This document shows positions 50,411 to 59,819 of a DNA stretch of 64,000 nucleotides, one piece after another. The stretch comes from SZUA-318 sp964412015. GTDB lineage: Bacteria; Gemmatimonadota; Gemmatimonadetes; Longimicrobiales; Gaopeijiaceae. Numbering within the stretch: the first letter of the stretch is position 1; each line of letters opens with the position of its first letter. Location of the stretch: NCBI GenBank assembly GCA_964412015.1, contig CAYPMO010000017.1, positions 1 to 64,000 on the forward strand. Direction: 5' to 3'. The position numbers and the translations under genes were made by a program. The notes under the pieces are model-generated. The model worked only from the letters and a program-made list of their open reading frames with translations. It was not told where the DNA came from and did not search any database.

Positions 50411-53400
50411 ATGTTCCCGGCTCGCCGCACGCTTTCCCTGGCACTCATCCTCGCGGGCGGGCTTCTCCCCGCTCCGCTCGCCGCCCAGCTCCGCACCCAC
50501 GACCTCTCCGGGCTCCGTCCCCGCGAGATCGGTCCGGCCACCATGAGCGGCCGGATCGTGGACCTCGCGGTGGTCGAAGTCGACACCCGCGTCTTCTACA
50601 TCGCATCCTCCACGGGCGGAGTCTGGAAGACCACGGACCACGGCATACGCCTGGAGCCCGTGTTCTTCAACGAGGCCGTCCACTCCGTCGGGGACATCGA
50701 GGTCCACCAGCGCGACACCGCCGTCGTCTGGGTGGGCACCGGCGAGCGGGCCAGCCGACAGAGCACGAGTTGGGGGGATGGGGTCTACAAGTCCTCGGAC
50801 GGAGGTCGCACCTGGCGCAACATGGGTCTGCGTGACAGCAAACACATCGGCCGTATCGTGATGCACCCGGATGATCCCGACATCGTCTTCGTGGCCGCGA
50901 TGGGCCACCTCTGGGGCCCCAACGAGGAGCGCGGGGTGTACAAGTCCACCGACGGTGGGCAGACCTGGCGGCGGGTCCTCTTCGCGGATGCCCTGACGGG
51001 CGCGGTGGACGTGGCGATGGACCCCTCGGACCCATCGGTCCTGTACGCCGCCATGTATCAGCGCCGGCGCCGCCCCTGGGGGTTCCACGGAGGCGGCCCC
51101 GGAAGCGGCCTCTACAAGTCCACCGACGAAGGTGAGTCGTGGGTGAAACTCACGAACGCCGGGCTGGACAACGGCCTCCCGACGGGAGACATCGGGCGTA
51201 TCGGGATCACGATCTACCGCGCCGATCCGCGGATCCTCTACGTGAGCGTCGAGCAGGGAGAGCGCTACAACGCCTCGACGGCGTACCAGAAGCGAGTCGC
51301 GGGGATCTACCGCTCCGAGGATCGGGGGGCGACCTGGACATTCCAGAGTGATTGGAACCCCCGCCCCATGTACGCCAGCCAGCCGATGGTGGACCCCAAC
51401 GACGACCAGCGGCTGTACATGATGAACTCCTACAGCTGGTCGGAAGACGGTGGGAAGACGTTCACCCAGCCGGGGGACGACCGGACCCACGGCGACGACC
51501 GGTTCGTCTGGGTGGACCCCCACGACTCCCGGCACGTGATCAAGGCCGACGACGGCGGCCTGGGGATCAGTTGGGACCGAGGCGAGCACTTCCTCTACGC
51601 GACGCACCTTCCGGTCAGCCAGTGGTATCGCGTCGCGGTGGACATGGCTCATCCGTACAACGTCTACGGCGGCCTCCAGGACAACGGGAGCTGGGCGGGA
51701 CCCAACCAGGTGTACCGCTCCGAGGGGATCCTCAACGAGGACTGGGTACGCTGGGGCGGAGGCGATGGCTTCCTGAGCCTGATGGACACCACGAACAACC
51801 GCATCCTGTATTCGGAGAGCCAGTACCTCGGGCTCCTGCGCAGCGACGTCGTGAGCGGTCAGGTGAAGAACATCCGGCCGAACCAGCCGGAGGGATTCAT
51901 CGGGGATCGTCGCAACTGGACGACCTGGCCGGACTTGACGAACCCGGAGCAGCGCCTGGGGAACGCCATGCCGCCCGGAAACTGGGACGGCCCGTACATC
52001 ATCAGCCCCCACGATCCCAACACGCTCTACGCCGGGCTCAACGAGCTCTTCAAGAGCACGGACCGCGGGGACACGTGGCGCTCGCTCGGAGACCTCACCA
52101 CCGGCACCGACCGGCGCACGCTCGAAATCATGGGTCAGAAGCCCGATTCCTTCACACTCTCGCTCGACGACGGCATCCCCTACTGGCCCACGCTCACGAT
52201 CGTCGCCGAGTCCGAGTTCACCGCCGGGGTGCTCTACGTGGGCACGGACGACGGACAGGTGCAGGTGAGCCGGGACGACGGCCGGACGTGGACGAACGTG
52301 ACGAGCCGCGTGCCGGGCCTGCCCCCGATGGCGTGGATCAACGGGATCCACGCTTCCAAGCACCAGGATGGACGGCTCTGGCTGGTGGCCAACAACTACC
52401 GCAACGACGACTACGCCAACTATCTGTGGCACTCCGACGACCACGGCATGAGTTGGACGTCGGTCGTAGGCGACCTGCCCGCGGACCGGGTGGCGCGCAC
52501 GGTGCGCGAGGACCCGCGTAACCCCGACGTGCTGTACCTCGGAACCGAGTTCGGGGTGTTCTGGTCGTGGAACGCGGGAGCCAACTGGGTCGAGCTCCGT
52601 GGCGGCTTGCCCACGGTCGCCGTCAACGACCTCCTGGTGCATCCCCGTGACAACGACCTCGTGCTGGCCACGCACGGCCGCGGGATCTGGATCCTGGATC
52701 AGGTGAACGCACTCCAGGAGATGACGCCCACGATCGCGCAGAAGGCCTCCCATCTGTTCTCACTGGACCCGGCCGAGCAGGTCCGCTACCGCGGGGAGCG
52801 GGCGCACACCGGAAACATGATCTTCGAAGGCGAGAACCCACCGGCGGCGGCGATCGTCGACTACTGGCTGCGCGACGAGGGCACGCCCGTGACGATCACG
52901 GTGCTCGACGCTCGGGGAGAACACGTGGCCACGGTGCCGGCCACCAGCCACCGAGGCGTCAACCGCGCGCTCTGGGACCTGCGCCACGCGGTGCCCGGCG
53001 CTCCCGAGCAGCCGACGGGTGAGCGTGCCGGGTTCCGCCGCCGGCTCGAGGGGGCGCTCGTCGTGCCCGGCATCTACACCGTCCGACTCGAGGCCGGAGG
53101 CGTGACGACCGAGCGCCAGGTCCGCGTGAAGGAGGACGCGCGCCTGCTGGACACCGACCCGCTCATCCGGGCCCAGTGGACGCGGACGCTCCAGGAGGTC
53201 ACCACCATGCTCGTGGAAGCGCAGCAGCGCGCGCGCGAGGTCGCGGAGACGGTGAGCCGGCTGGATGCCGGAGAGGCGCGGGCCCCCGCCGCCTCGGTCG
53301 CCAAGGTGCGCGACCTGAACCGGGAATTCGAGGAGCTCGTGTCCCGCCTCTCAGGGCTCCGGCGGAGCGCCGAGAGCTGGACGGGCCCGCTCACGTCCGA

Positions 53401-53488
53401 TCAGGCGTCCCAGAAGGCATTCTTCGAGGAGATGCTCCGGACGCTGAGCACCGAGTGGCAGGCGGCGAGCAGGCGAGTGCACGAGTAG
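50411..53488 (+). CDS. Secreted BNR/VPS10-like beta-propeller protein
   Basis: A 1025-residue secreted protein with a signal peptide (cleavage near PLAAQL). It carries at least nine Asp-box (BNR) repeats of the S-x-D-x-G-x-T-W type, including KSSDGGRTW, KSTDGGQTW, RSEDRGATW, KSTDRGDTW and VSRDDGRTW, plus the sortilin/VPS10 signature region. The C-terminal 200 residues have a beta module (YWLRDEGTPVTITVLDARGE) and a coiled-coil tail. Annotated relatives are often called glycosyl hydrolases, but no catalytic residues can be assigned from sequence. The upstream gap 50234-50410 shows no clear promoter. Confidence 0.85.
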   Translation: MFPARRTLSLALILAGGLLPAPLAAQLRTHDLSGLRPREIGPATMSGRIVDLAVVEVDTRVFYIASSTGGVWKTTDHGIRLEPVFFNEAVHSVGDIEVHQRDTAVVWVGTGERASRQSTSWGDGVYKSSDGGRTWRNMGLRDSKHIGRIVMHPDDPDIVFVAAMGHLWGPNEERGVYKSTDGGQTWRRVLFADALTGAVDVAMDPSDPSVLYAAMYQRRRRPWGFHGGGPGSGLYKSTDEGESWVKLTNAGLDNGLPTGDIGRIGITIYRADPRILYVSVEQGERYNASTAYQKRVAGIYRSEDRGATWTFQSDWNPRPMYASQPMVDPNDDQRLYMMNSYSWSEDGGKTFTQPGDDRTHGDDRFVWVDPHDSRHVIKADDGGLGISWDRGEHFLYATHLPVSQWYRVAVDMAHPYNVYGGLQDNGSWAGPNQVYRSEGILNEDWVRWGGGDGFLSLMDTTNNRILYSESQYLGLLRSDVVSGQVKNIRPNQPEGFIGDRRNWTTWPDLTNPEQRLGNAMPPGNWDGPYIISPHDPNTLYAGLNELFKSTDRGDTWRSLGDLTTGTDRRTLEIMGQKPDSFTLSLDDGIPYWPTLTIVAESEFTAGVLYVGTDDGQVQVSRDDGRTWTNVTSRVPGLPPMAWINGIHASKHQDGRLWLVANNYRNDDYANYLWHSDDHGMSWTSVVGDLPADRVARTVREDPRNPDVLYLGTEFGVFWSWNAGANWVELRGGLPTVAVNDLLVHPRDNDLVLATHGRGIWILDQVNALQEMTPTIAQKASHLFSLDPAEQVRYRGERAHTGNMIFEGENPPAAAIVDYWLRDEGTPVTITVLDARGEHVATVPATSHRGVNRALWDLRHAVPGAPEQPTGERAGFRRRLEGALVVPGIYTVRLEAGGVTTERQVRVKEDARLLDTDPLIRAQWTRTLQEVTTMLVEAQQRAREVAETVSRLDAGEARAPAASVAKVRDLNREFEELVSRLSGLRRSAESWTGPLTSDQASQKAFFEEMLRTLSTEWQAASRRVHE

Positions 53489-53515
53489 GCAGGGGCGAGT
53501 GGAGCCCACCGACCC

Positions 53516-54112
53516 TCACGACCGCGAGGCGCGCGCCGGGAACGGGACCGGAGGCTCGGGGAGAAGGTAGGCGCCGGGAGCGTCGCCCGGCGCCTCCTTC
53601 TGCTTTCCACTCCACGCCTCGATGTCCACACGGTACACCGCCGTGCGCTCCAGCTCCTCGGACACGATCTCGCGGTAGTCCACGCCATAGCGGAGGTGAG
53701 GCGCGTGCTTCTCCAAGAGAGCGCGCAGGCCGTGCGTGGCCTCCTCGGGATCCTCGATCACGCGACCCGTGCCGAACACGACCACGCTCGCGTACTCCAC
53801 GCTGAACTCGAGCGCCTGGTTCGCCGGCAGCAGGCGCCCCATCGCCGCGGTGCTGAACACCACCTTCTCGTGCGCGTCCACGTTGGTACGCATGCGACCG
53901 GTGCGGCGCGTGTGGAGCCAGAGGCAATGCCGCTCCTCGTCGAACACGAAGAGGTTCGGGTTGAGGTAGGGCTGACCGTCGTCCCCCACGGTACCCAGGT
54001 ACCCCCAGGTGGCCGCGCGCAGGAACGAGCGGATCCACTCGTCGTCCTTGGCGCGGTCCGTCCGGAGTATCTGCGCTCGAGGGTCCGGCGCGCCCGTGTC
54101 CGAGCCGCTCAC
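53516..54112 (-). CDS. Pyridoxamine 5'-phosphate oxidase-family flavin-binding protein
   Basis: A 198-residue protein with the split-barrel fold of the PNPOx-like family: GYLGTVGDDGQPYLNPNLFV, CLWLHTRRTGRMRTN and NVDAHEKVVFSTAAMGR. Members bind FMN, F420 or heme and act as reductases, oxygenases or heme-binding proteins. It is not PdxH itself, as the substrate-binding residues are absent. GTG start in a GTGA junction with the DinB-like gene; convergent with the BNR protein gene. Confidence 0.85.
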   Translation of the reverse strand: MSGSDTGAPDPRAQILRTDRAKDDEWIRSFLRAATWGYLGTVGDDGQPYLNPNLFVFDEERHCLWLHTRRTGRMRTNVDAHEKVVFSTAAMGRLLPANQALEFSVEYASVVVFGTGRVIEDPEEATHGLRALLEKHAPHLRYGVDYREIVSEELERTAVYRVDIEAWSGKQKEAPGDAPGAYLLPEPPVPFPARASRS

Positions 54113-54645
54113 AGGTTCCTCCCGAAGTAGTCGCGCAACAGAAGCCTCCGGTGATAGAGCTCGTGGCCCGCCATCATCCAGGCCAGCGCGCGCACGCTCA
54201 CCTCGAACCCGCTCGCCACCCCGTTCCGTTCGCCCTCCTCCGCGGAGAGCGAGCCGAAGAAGAGCACGTTCGCGCGGCGCAGCGCCGCCCACTCCTCGGC
54301 CAGCTCGGCGAGCGGCCGGGAACCGGCGCGCGACGAGCGGGCCCAGGCCTCCTGGTCCATGCCGGGCAGCTCCCCTGCTCCCTCGCGCGCGAAGCACAGC
54401 GCCCGGAACGAGAACAGCCGCTCGACATCCACGAGGTGGCCCACCACCTCGCGCACGGACCATTTCCCCGGCGCGTACCGGAACCCCTCCTTCTCCGGCG
54501 GCACGGAGGCCAGGAGCGCCTGTGTGGCCGCGCCTTCCCGCTCGAGGGTCTCGATGATGTCCCCGTCCGGGACGATGCCGACGTAGCGGGCGTAGTACTC
54601 GTTGTACTCGTCCCCGCGAGGCCTTGGAAGCGTCTGGTTCGTCAT
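54109..54645 (-). CDS. DinB/YfiT-family putative metal-dependent protein
   Basis: A 178-residue four-helix-bundle protein of the DinB superfamily. Three histidines expected to bind a metal are visible: KWSVREVVGHLVDVE, then MMAGHELYHRRLLL. Members include mycothiol- and bacillithiol-linked S-transferases, but most have unknown roles. The start overlaps the dipeptidase stop (ATGA) and the stop overlaps the next gene (GTGA), making a three-gene set with the dipeptidase and the flavin-binding protein. Confidence 0.85.
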   Translation of the reverse strand: MTNQTLPRPRGDEYNEYYARYVGIVPDGDIIETLEREGAATQALLASVPPEKEGFRYAPGKWSVREVVGHLVDVERLFSFRALCFAREGAGELPGMDQEAWARSSRAGSRPLAELAEEWAALRRANVLFFGSLSAEEGERNGVASGFEVSVRALAWMMAGHELYHRRLLLRDYFGRNL

Positions 54646-55808
54646 GGCTCGTGGCTCACTCCTCCATCGAGTTGCTGGATGGTCGCGGTCGACGGCGGAC
54701 GCTCGCGCTGGAGCCGGCGAGCCACCTCCTCGGCCCGTCGCCAGACGCGGAGCACGTTCTCCCCGGCCAATTTGGCGAGGTCCTGCTCGCTCCAGCCCCT
54801 GCGCGACAGCTCCACGAAGAGCTCCGGATACGTGGACACATCCTCCAGGCCCACGGGCGTGGACGAGATCCCGTCGAAGTCCGAACCGATTCCCACGTGG
54901 TCGATTCCCGCGACCTCGACCCCATGCTCGATGTGGTCGGCTACGTCGGCGATCGTCGCCTGCTCACGGCTGGTGAGAAACGAGGGTACGAACGTGATCA
55001 TCACGACGCCACCGTTCGCCGGGAGCCTGCGAAGCACTTGGTCGGGGACGTTGCGCGGATGGTCGTGGAGCCCCCGCGTGTCGGCGTGCGACCAGATCAC
55101 CGGAGCCTCGGAGACGTCCAGCGCGTCGTTCATGGTCTCCGGAGAGGTGTGCGACAGATCGACCAACATGCCCAGCCGGTTCATCTCGCGCACGACCTCC
55201 TTGCCGAACTCGGTGAGGCCGCCGTGGCGGTGCTCATCGTTGGCGGCGTCCGCCCAGTCGAGCGTGCCGTTGTGCGTGAGCGTCATGTAGCGCGCTCCGA
55301 GCGCGTAGAAGGCTCTCAGGGCCCCCAGCGAGTTCTCGATGGCGTGGCCGCCCTCCATGCCGAGCATCGAGGCGATCCTACCCGCCCCGAAGATCCGGTC
55401 CACGTCCGAGGAGGTCAGCGCCAGCTCGAAGACGTCCGGATACTTCGCGATGACCCGGCGGGCGATGTCCATCTCCTCGAGCTGGACCTTCGCGGCCCCC
55501 TCCTCCGTCGCCTCGAACGGAATGTACACGGACCAGAATTGGCCTCCGACCCTCCCGGCGCGCAGGCGGGGGATGTCGGTGTGGAACGGTGTGCGTCCGC
55601 GCAGGTCGTGCGCCGGCGCGTTCACGTCGTGCGGCGCGGCTTCGCTCTGACGGATCGCCCAGGGAAGGTCGTTGTGACCGTCGATGAGCGGCGTGCGCGC
55701 CAGCACGCGCTGGACCTTCGCGAGGTCGGGGTCGTCCTGGGCCGACGCGTGCGCCGCGGGGACGGCGCAGGCGACAGCGGCAACGAGCAGAAAGGCGTGC
55801 GTGGTCAT
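54642..55808 (-). CDS. Secreted M19 membrane dipeptidase
   Basis: Zinc dipeptidase with a signal peptide (cleavage near HASAQ), so periplasmic or exported. The 388-residue protein has the M19 pattern: PLIDGHNDLPWAIRQ (His and Asp ligands), MLGMEGGHAIENSL (bridging Glu), YMTLTHNGTLDWADAA, LVDLSHTSPETMNDALDV and VIWSHADTRGLHDHPRNV, and DHVGIGSDFDGI. The ATG beginning MTTHAFLL was chosen because the signal sequence starts there and GAGG lies about 8 nt upstream; a longer form adds 18 residues. It is the first gene of the dipeptidase-DinB-flavoprotein set. Confidence 0.94.
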   Translation of the reverse strand: MTTHAFLLVAAVACAVPAAHASAQDDPDLAKVQRVLARTPLIDGHNDLPWAIRQSEAAPHDVNAPAHDLRGRTPFHTDIPRLRAGRVGGQFWSVYIPFEATEEGAAKVQLEEMDIARRVIAKYPDVFELALTSSDVDRIFGAGRIASMLGMEGGHAIENSLGALRAFYALGARYMTLTHNGTLDWADAANDEHRHGGLTEFGKEVVREMNRLGMLVDLSHTSPETMNDALDVSEAPVIWSHADTRGLHDHPRNVPDQVLRRLPANGGVVMITFVPSFLTSREQATIADVADHIEHGVEVAGIDHVGIGSDFDGISSTPVGLEDVSTYPELFVELSRRGWSEQDLAKLAGENVLRVWRRAEEVARRLQRERPPSTATIQQLDGGVSHEP

Positions 55809-55899
55809 GGGCAGGACCTCATGGGAGTGGAACGAGCGACAGGTCGCTACAATCGGCCCCACCCCACCCCATGGGCAAGGCGCCGTCCGGGCGGAAGCG

Positions 55900-56988
55900 T
55901 CAGAGCTCTCCGTCCCCTCCGCCCCGGCGCATCCGCTCCTGGATCTGGGAGATCCTGCTCTGCGCGTCGGCCACGGCCGCGTCGAGGTACGGGGTACGCG
56001 GTGAGATCGTGCCCGCCCGCTCGATGAATGCCTGCAGCTCCCGGACGATGCGGCTACCGGCGGCCACGCGCTGGACCGCGTTCGTGGCCTGGTCGAGGTC
56101 GCTCATCCCGCACAGCGCGCTCACATACTCCGCGGTCGCGAGCGCCGACGGCGCCTCCTGCGGGTCGAGGCGCGACGCCATGCGCTCCATCGTGGCGATC
56201 GTCCGGCGGCCCTCGTCCACACGACCCACGGCGCACTGCGCCTGCGCGAGCCGCAGGTGGGCCTCTCCGCTCGGGATGCTCATCCCGGCGGCCTCCTCCA
56301 GAGCGTCGAGCGCGCCCGCGTACTCGCCTCGGTTCAGGTGGCTCACCCCCTGGTTGATGCGCGCCTGATGGTAGGCGCTCGCGTCCGCGTCGGACGCGCC
56401 CGCCGGCAGAGCGAGGCGCTCGTACGCCTGGATCGCCTGGAGCCAGTTGCCCGTCCGGAAGGCCCGGTTCGCGACGTCGAGCATGCCGCGATCCAGCCCG
56501 GGCGCACCGCCCGCTTCCGCCGGCCCTCCGGCCACGACCTCAGGCTGCGCCCCGCCGCCGGCGGGCCTCCGCGCGCCCCCGGCACCGGCCGCCCGCGCGA
56601 GCCGGCGGGCCATGCGCAGCGTGAAAGGACCGGCCTCGTCGCCACGCGCCACCGCGAGGACCGTGTCCAGGCGATGGTAGGACGACGCCTCGAGCCGTAC
56701 CTCCACCACCAAGCTGTCCTCGGCGACTGCCTGGCTCACGCGATAGGGCTCGACGGAGGAGACGCGCTCGACTCCGGCGGCGTCCAGCGTGATCGGGGCG
56801 CGCACCAGGTAGCGCACGGTCATCTCGTCGTTCGTGAGCGCGGCGCCCGTCCCGGCGTCCACGGCCTGGAAGACGATCCGGCTGTCCTCCGCCGGACCCA
56901 GGGCGGTCCGAGCGGGAGGCTCCGCGTCGCCCGAGCACGCTGCGGCGACGACGAGGGCGACAAGGAGGAAGGGTCCGCGACGTGACAT
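55900..56988 (-). CDS. TPR-containing lipoprotein
   Basis: A 362-residue exported protein with a lipobox (VVAAACSGD, Cys near residue 18). Residues about 20-135 form a beta-rich module; a glycine- and alanine-rich linker follows. The C-terminal half has tetratricopeptide-like repeats: ANRAFRTGNWLQAIQAYERL, INQGVSHLNRGEYAGALDAL and AHLRLAQAQCAVGRVDEGRR, ending in a helix. It is divergent from the Ser/Thr kinase with a 144-bp shared gap, which suggests shared control. Function unknown. Confidence 0.82.
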   Translation of the reverse strand: MSRRGPFLLVALVVAAACSGDAEPPARTALGPAEDSRIVFQAVDAGTGAALTNDEMTVRYLVRAPITLDAAGVERVSSVEPYRVSQAVAEDSLVVEVRLEASSYHRLDTVLAVARGDEAGPFTLRMARRLARAAGAGGARRPAGGGAQPEVVAGGPAEAGGAPGLDRGMLDVANRAFRTGNWLQAIQAYERLALPAGASDADASAYHQARINQGVSHLNRGEYAGALDALEEAAGMSIPSGEAHLRLAQAQCAVGRVDEGRRTIATMERMASRLDPQEAPSALATAEYVSALCGMSDLDQATNAVQRVAAGSRIVRELQAFIERAGTISPRTPYLDAAVADAQSRISQIQERMRRGGGDGEL

Positions 56989-57067
56989 GGCCTGACCGCA
57001 TTGGGGACGTGGGAGCGCGCTCCAATAGGGAGGCGGACGGGCCTTCCGGGCAAGCCCAACGAGACGT

Positions 57068-57096
57068 TTGACCCGGCTCGGGGCCGGTCCATAGCT
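57068..57096 (+). promoter_or_regulatory. Candidate promoter of the Ser/Thr kinase gene
   Basis: TTGACC (57068-57073) and ATAGCT (57091-57096) are 17 bp apart; shifting the -10 by one base gives TAGCTT. The GTG start lies about 36 bp on. A perfect 12-bp palindrome GGAGCGCGCTCC (57012-57023) lies between this and the divergent lipoprotein gene. Confidence 0.45.
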
Positions 57097-57132
57097 TGCG
57101 TTCGTACATCCTTCCGCCGGAGGCCCCCGTCC

Positions 57133-58971
57133 GTGTCCAACGCAGACGATTCCAGGAAGCAGCCACCGCCGTCCACGATGGCGTGGACGCCCGAGGACGT
57201 CGCAGCCCTCAAGGAAGCGAAACCGGAGTCCAAGCCCACGGAGGCGCCCGAGGAGGATCCCCTCATCGGCCAGCTGCTGCGCAACAAGTGGCGGGTGCTG
57301 AAGCGGCTGGGCGCCGGCGGGTTCGGAACCGTCTACAAGGTCCGCGACGAGAAGGGTGGCTGGATCGAGGCGCTGAAGATCCTCGGCGTGGACCGCATCA
57401 CGGGCGCGGAGGCCGAGAACGCGCGCAAGCGGTTCCTGCGCGAGGCCCAGATCATGAAGCGGCTGGGCACGGAGTCCCAGCACATCGTCGGGCTCTCGAC
57501 GTACGAGGAGGACCTCGAGGCCGGCCTCATCTACTTCCTGATGGAGTTCGTCGAGGGAAGGAGCCTGGCCGACACCGTGATGGTCGAGGGGCCCATGCCC
57601 GCGGACCGGGCCGTGCGCCTCGCGCTCCAGGCGTGCGAGGCGCTCATCGTCGCGCACGAGGGGCCGGACGGCGTGGTCCACCGCGACCTGAAGCTCGAGA
57701 ACTTCATGCTCACGAAGGATCGGGGCGGCCAGGAGATCGTGAAGGTGCTGGACTTCGGGATCGCCAAGCTCGCCGAAAAGGAGGCGGACAGCCGCCTCAC
57801 GACCGTGGGCACGCTGGGGACGCCCGGCTACGCAGCGCCCGAGCAGCTCCGCGCGGAACCGGTGGACGCGCGCACGGACCTGTTCGCGTTCGGCGTCGTG
57901 CTCTACTCGCTGCTCACCGGCAAGGACCCGTGGCTGGGCAACCGCGCGGGTGAGCCGACCACGCAGATCTACGAGCTCATGGTGGCGACGGACCGCTGCG
58001 AGGTCATCCCCATGTCGGAGACGGGCGTGAGCGTCCCGCCGGCCATGGAGAGCATCGTCATGAAGCTGCTCCGCCGCGAGCCGGAGCAGCGCTACCAGTC
58101 GGCCAAGGAACTCAAGGAGGCGCTGCTGCGGGTCCAGGCCGGTGGCACGGACGCTGCGCTCGGCTCGCTGCGCATCCTCACCGAGCCCAAGGGCGTCCGG
58201 GTCGAGATCCGCCACGGTCGGAAGACCGTCGCGGAGGGGCCCACCCCCTGCGTCGCCAACGCGCTCGTGGCCGGCAGCTACCGCGTGACCGTGAAGGACG
58301 ACCGATTCGAGCCGGCCGAAACGGTGGTCGCGCTCGACGCCGGTGCGATGGAGGACGTCACGCTCGCCGTCGCCTCCCGCGCCAAGGGCGTGGCCGCCGG
58401 CGTGCGCCGCCGCCCGGCGGTCGCGGTCGCCGCGGTCCTGGCCGTCGTCGCCCTCGCCGCGGCGGGGATGCTCCAGCCTTGGGGAAGGACGCTGGACGTC
58501 CAAGGCTTGAAGGACCGGAGCGCCTCGGGCGGCATCCTGCTGGCGCGCCTCGCTCCCGACGGCATCCGCGGACGTCTGTCCCTTGGGCCCCTGGCGGCGC
58601 CCTTCAAGCTCCTCCTCCCCGAGGACGAGATGGCCGCGACGGTGACGGATCTACGGGCCGCCGGGGTGGACGTGGACACCTCGTGGGAGGTCGCCCGCAT
58701 CGTGGGGCTGGCCCGGGAAGCGCAGGCCGCCGGTCGTTACTTCGGGCGCGAGGGGCAGGACGTCCAGAGCCTGGCTCGGCGGATCGCCGAGCTCGAGCCG
58801 GAGAGCGCGGAGGCCAGATCGCTCCTGCTGAAGGTGGCGGAGCGCATGGCCTGGGATGCCGACGCGGCTCTCCAGGACGGCGATCCGGCACGTGCCGAGG
58901 AGCTCTTCCAGGCGTGCCTGGCGCTCGTCCCGACCCACCCCCGCTGCACGCCGACAGGCGGAGGCGGCTGA
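57133..58971 (+). CDS. Membrane Ser/Thr protein kinase with PEGA domain
   Basis: A 612-residue Hanks-type kinase. All catalytic elements are present: G-loop LGAGGFGTVYK (near residue 60), ALK Lys82, HRDLKLEN (His183-Asp185), DFG (Asp207) and APE-type APEQLRAEPVDARTDLFAFG. Residues about 350-420 form a PEGA domain (GSLRILTEPKGVRVEI). One membrane helix follows (about residues 427-447, RPAVAVAAVLAVVALAAAGM), then about 160 exported residues. GTG start chosen because GGAGG lies 9 nt upstream; ATG at 57178 is an alternative. The FHA gene follows at 59096 and a PP2C gene is nearby. Confidence 0.93.
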   Translation: MSNADDSRKQPPPSTMAWTPEDVAALKEAKPESKPTEAPEEDPLIGQLLRNKWRVLKRLGAGGFGTVYKVRDEKGGWIEALKILGVDRITGAEAENARKRFLREAQIMKRLGTESQHIVGLSTYEEDLEAGLIYFLMEFVEGRSLADTVMVEGPMPADRAVRLALQACEALIVAHEGPDGVVHRDLKLENFMLTKDRGGQEIVKVLDFGIAKLAEKEADSRLTTVGTLGTPGYAAPEQLRAEPVDARTDLFAFGVVLYSLLTGKDPWLGNRAGEPTTQIYELMVATDRCEVIPMSETGVSVPPAMESIVMKLLRREPEQRYQSAKELKEALLRVQAGGTDAALGSLRILTEPKGVRVEIRHGRKTVAEGPTPCVANALVAGSYRVTVKDDRFEPAETVVALDAGAMEDVTLAVASRAKGVAAGVRRRPAVAVAAVLAVVALAAAGMLQPWGRTLDVQGLKDRSASGGILLARLAPDGIRGRLSLGPLAAPFKLLLPEDEMAATVTDLRAAGVDVDTSWEVARIVGLAREAQAAGRYFGREGQDVQSLARRIAELEPESAEARSLLLKVAERMAWDADAALQDGDPARAEELFQACLALVPTHPRCTPTGGGG

Positions 58972-59095
58972 GGAACCCCACGGGCTCATAGCGGCACGCG
59001 AGCCGGCGTATTAATCTGGCGTCTGCGGGATCTTCCATCCGCTGTCCGTGCACCCGACCCAAGCAACCGACTTCAGCTCGGGCAGGAGAAGCAGC

Positions 59096-59809
59096 ATGCC
59101 GAAGCTCACCCTCCTCATCGGTCGCAAGGCGATGCAGGTCTACGACCTGGACAAGGAGACGATCCTGATCGGTCGCGAAGACGACGCCGACGTCGTCATC
59201 GACAACCCGTCGGTCTCACGCAAACACGCGCAGATCAAGAAGGAGGGAACCGGCTGGGTGGTCGAGGACCTCGGGTCGTCCAACGGGACGTTCCTGCACG
59301 GCGAGAGAGTCACTGCGGCGCAGCCGCTGAAGGACGGAGACGAGATCGGCTTCGGGAAGTTCTCCGTGGTCTTCGGGAAAGCGGTGGGGGACGCCGTGGA
59401 ACAGGCGGCGGCCCGGCCGGCGGCGAGGCCCGTAACCACCGACACGGGCGGCGGTACCATGCAGATCAGGTCCCACGAGGTGAAGGAGCTGCTGAAGGAC
59501 TCCGAGCGGAAGCGTAGGGCGCACCTTCAATGGGAGTCCGGCGGGAGAAAGGGTACGCACTACCTCTCCGACGCGCCCGCGGTCCTGTTCGGCACCGACG
59601 AGCTGTGCGACGTGAGGGTGCCGTCGGGGCCCAAGCACGACCTGCTCGTCATCAAGACGAAAGACGGTTACGAGGCCCGAAACCTCGGCGGGATGTTCAG
59701 CAGTATGAAGGTGGGCGGGAAGACCACGAAGAGGGTCGTGCTGCGGGACGGTGACGCGATCCAGATGGGAGGCGGTCTCGTGGTGAACTACGTGGCCGAC
59801 ATCGCGTAG
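59096..59809 (+). CDS. FHA-domain protein
   Basis: A 237-residue cytoplasmic protein. Residues about 1-100 are a canonical FHA domain that binds phosphothreonine: ILIGREDDADVVIDNPSVSR, KHAQIKKEG and LGSSNGTFLHGERV give the Gly-Arg, Ser-x-x-His and Asn contacts. The C-terminal part (LFGTDELCDVRVPSGP then RNLGGMFSSMKVGG and GDAIQMGGG) resembles a second, degenerate FHA fold. ATG with AGGAG 8 nt upstream. Between a kinase and a PP2C gene, it is the likely reader of kinase marks. It is convergent with the phosphatase gene, 10 bp apart. Confidence 0.9.
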   Translation: MPKLTLLIGRKAMQVYDLDKETILIGREDDADVVIDNPSVSRKHAQIKKEGTGWVVEDLGSSNGTFLHGERVTAAQPLKDGDEIGFGKFSVVFGKAVGDAVEQAAARPAARPVTTDTGGGTMQIRSHEVKELLKDSERKRRAHLQWESGGRKGTHYLSDAPAVLFGTDELCDVRVPSGPKHDLLVIKTKDGYEARNLGGMFSSMKVGGKTTKRVVLRDGDAIQMGGGLVVNYVADIA

Positions 59810-59819
59810 AAGCCCGGGA

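Noticed and set aside
50234..52753. Minus-strand frame extending upstream of the HEAT-repeat gene
   Set aside because: It is antisense to the BNR protein gene and shows no domain. The HEAT protein starts at the ATG at 50233.
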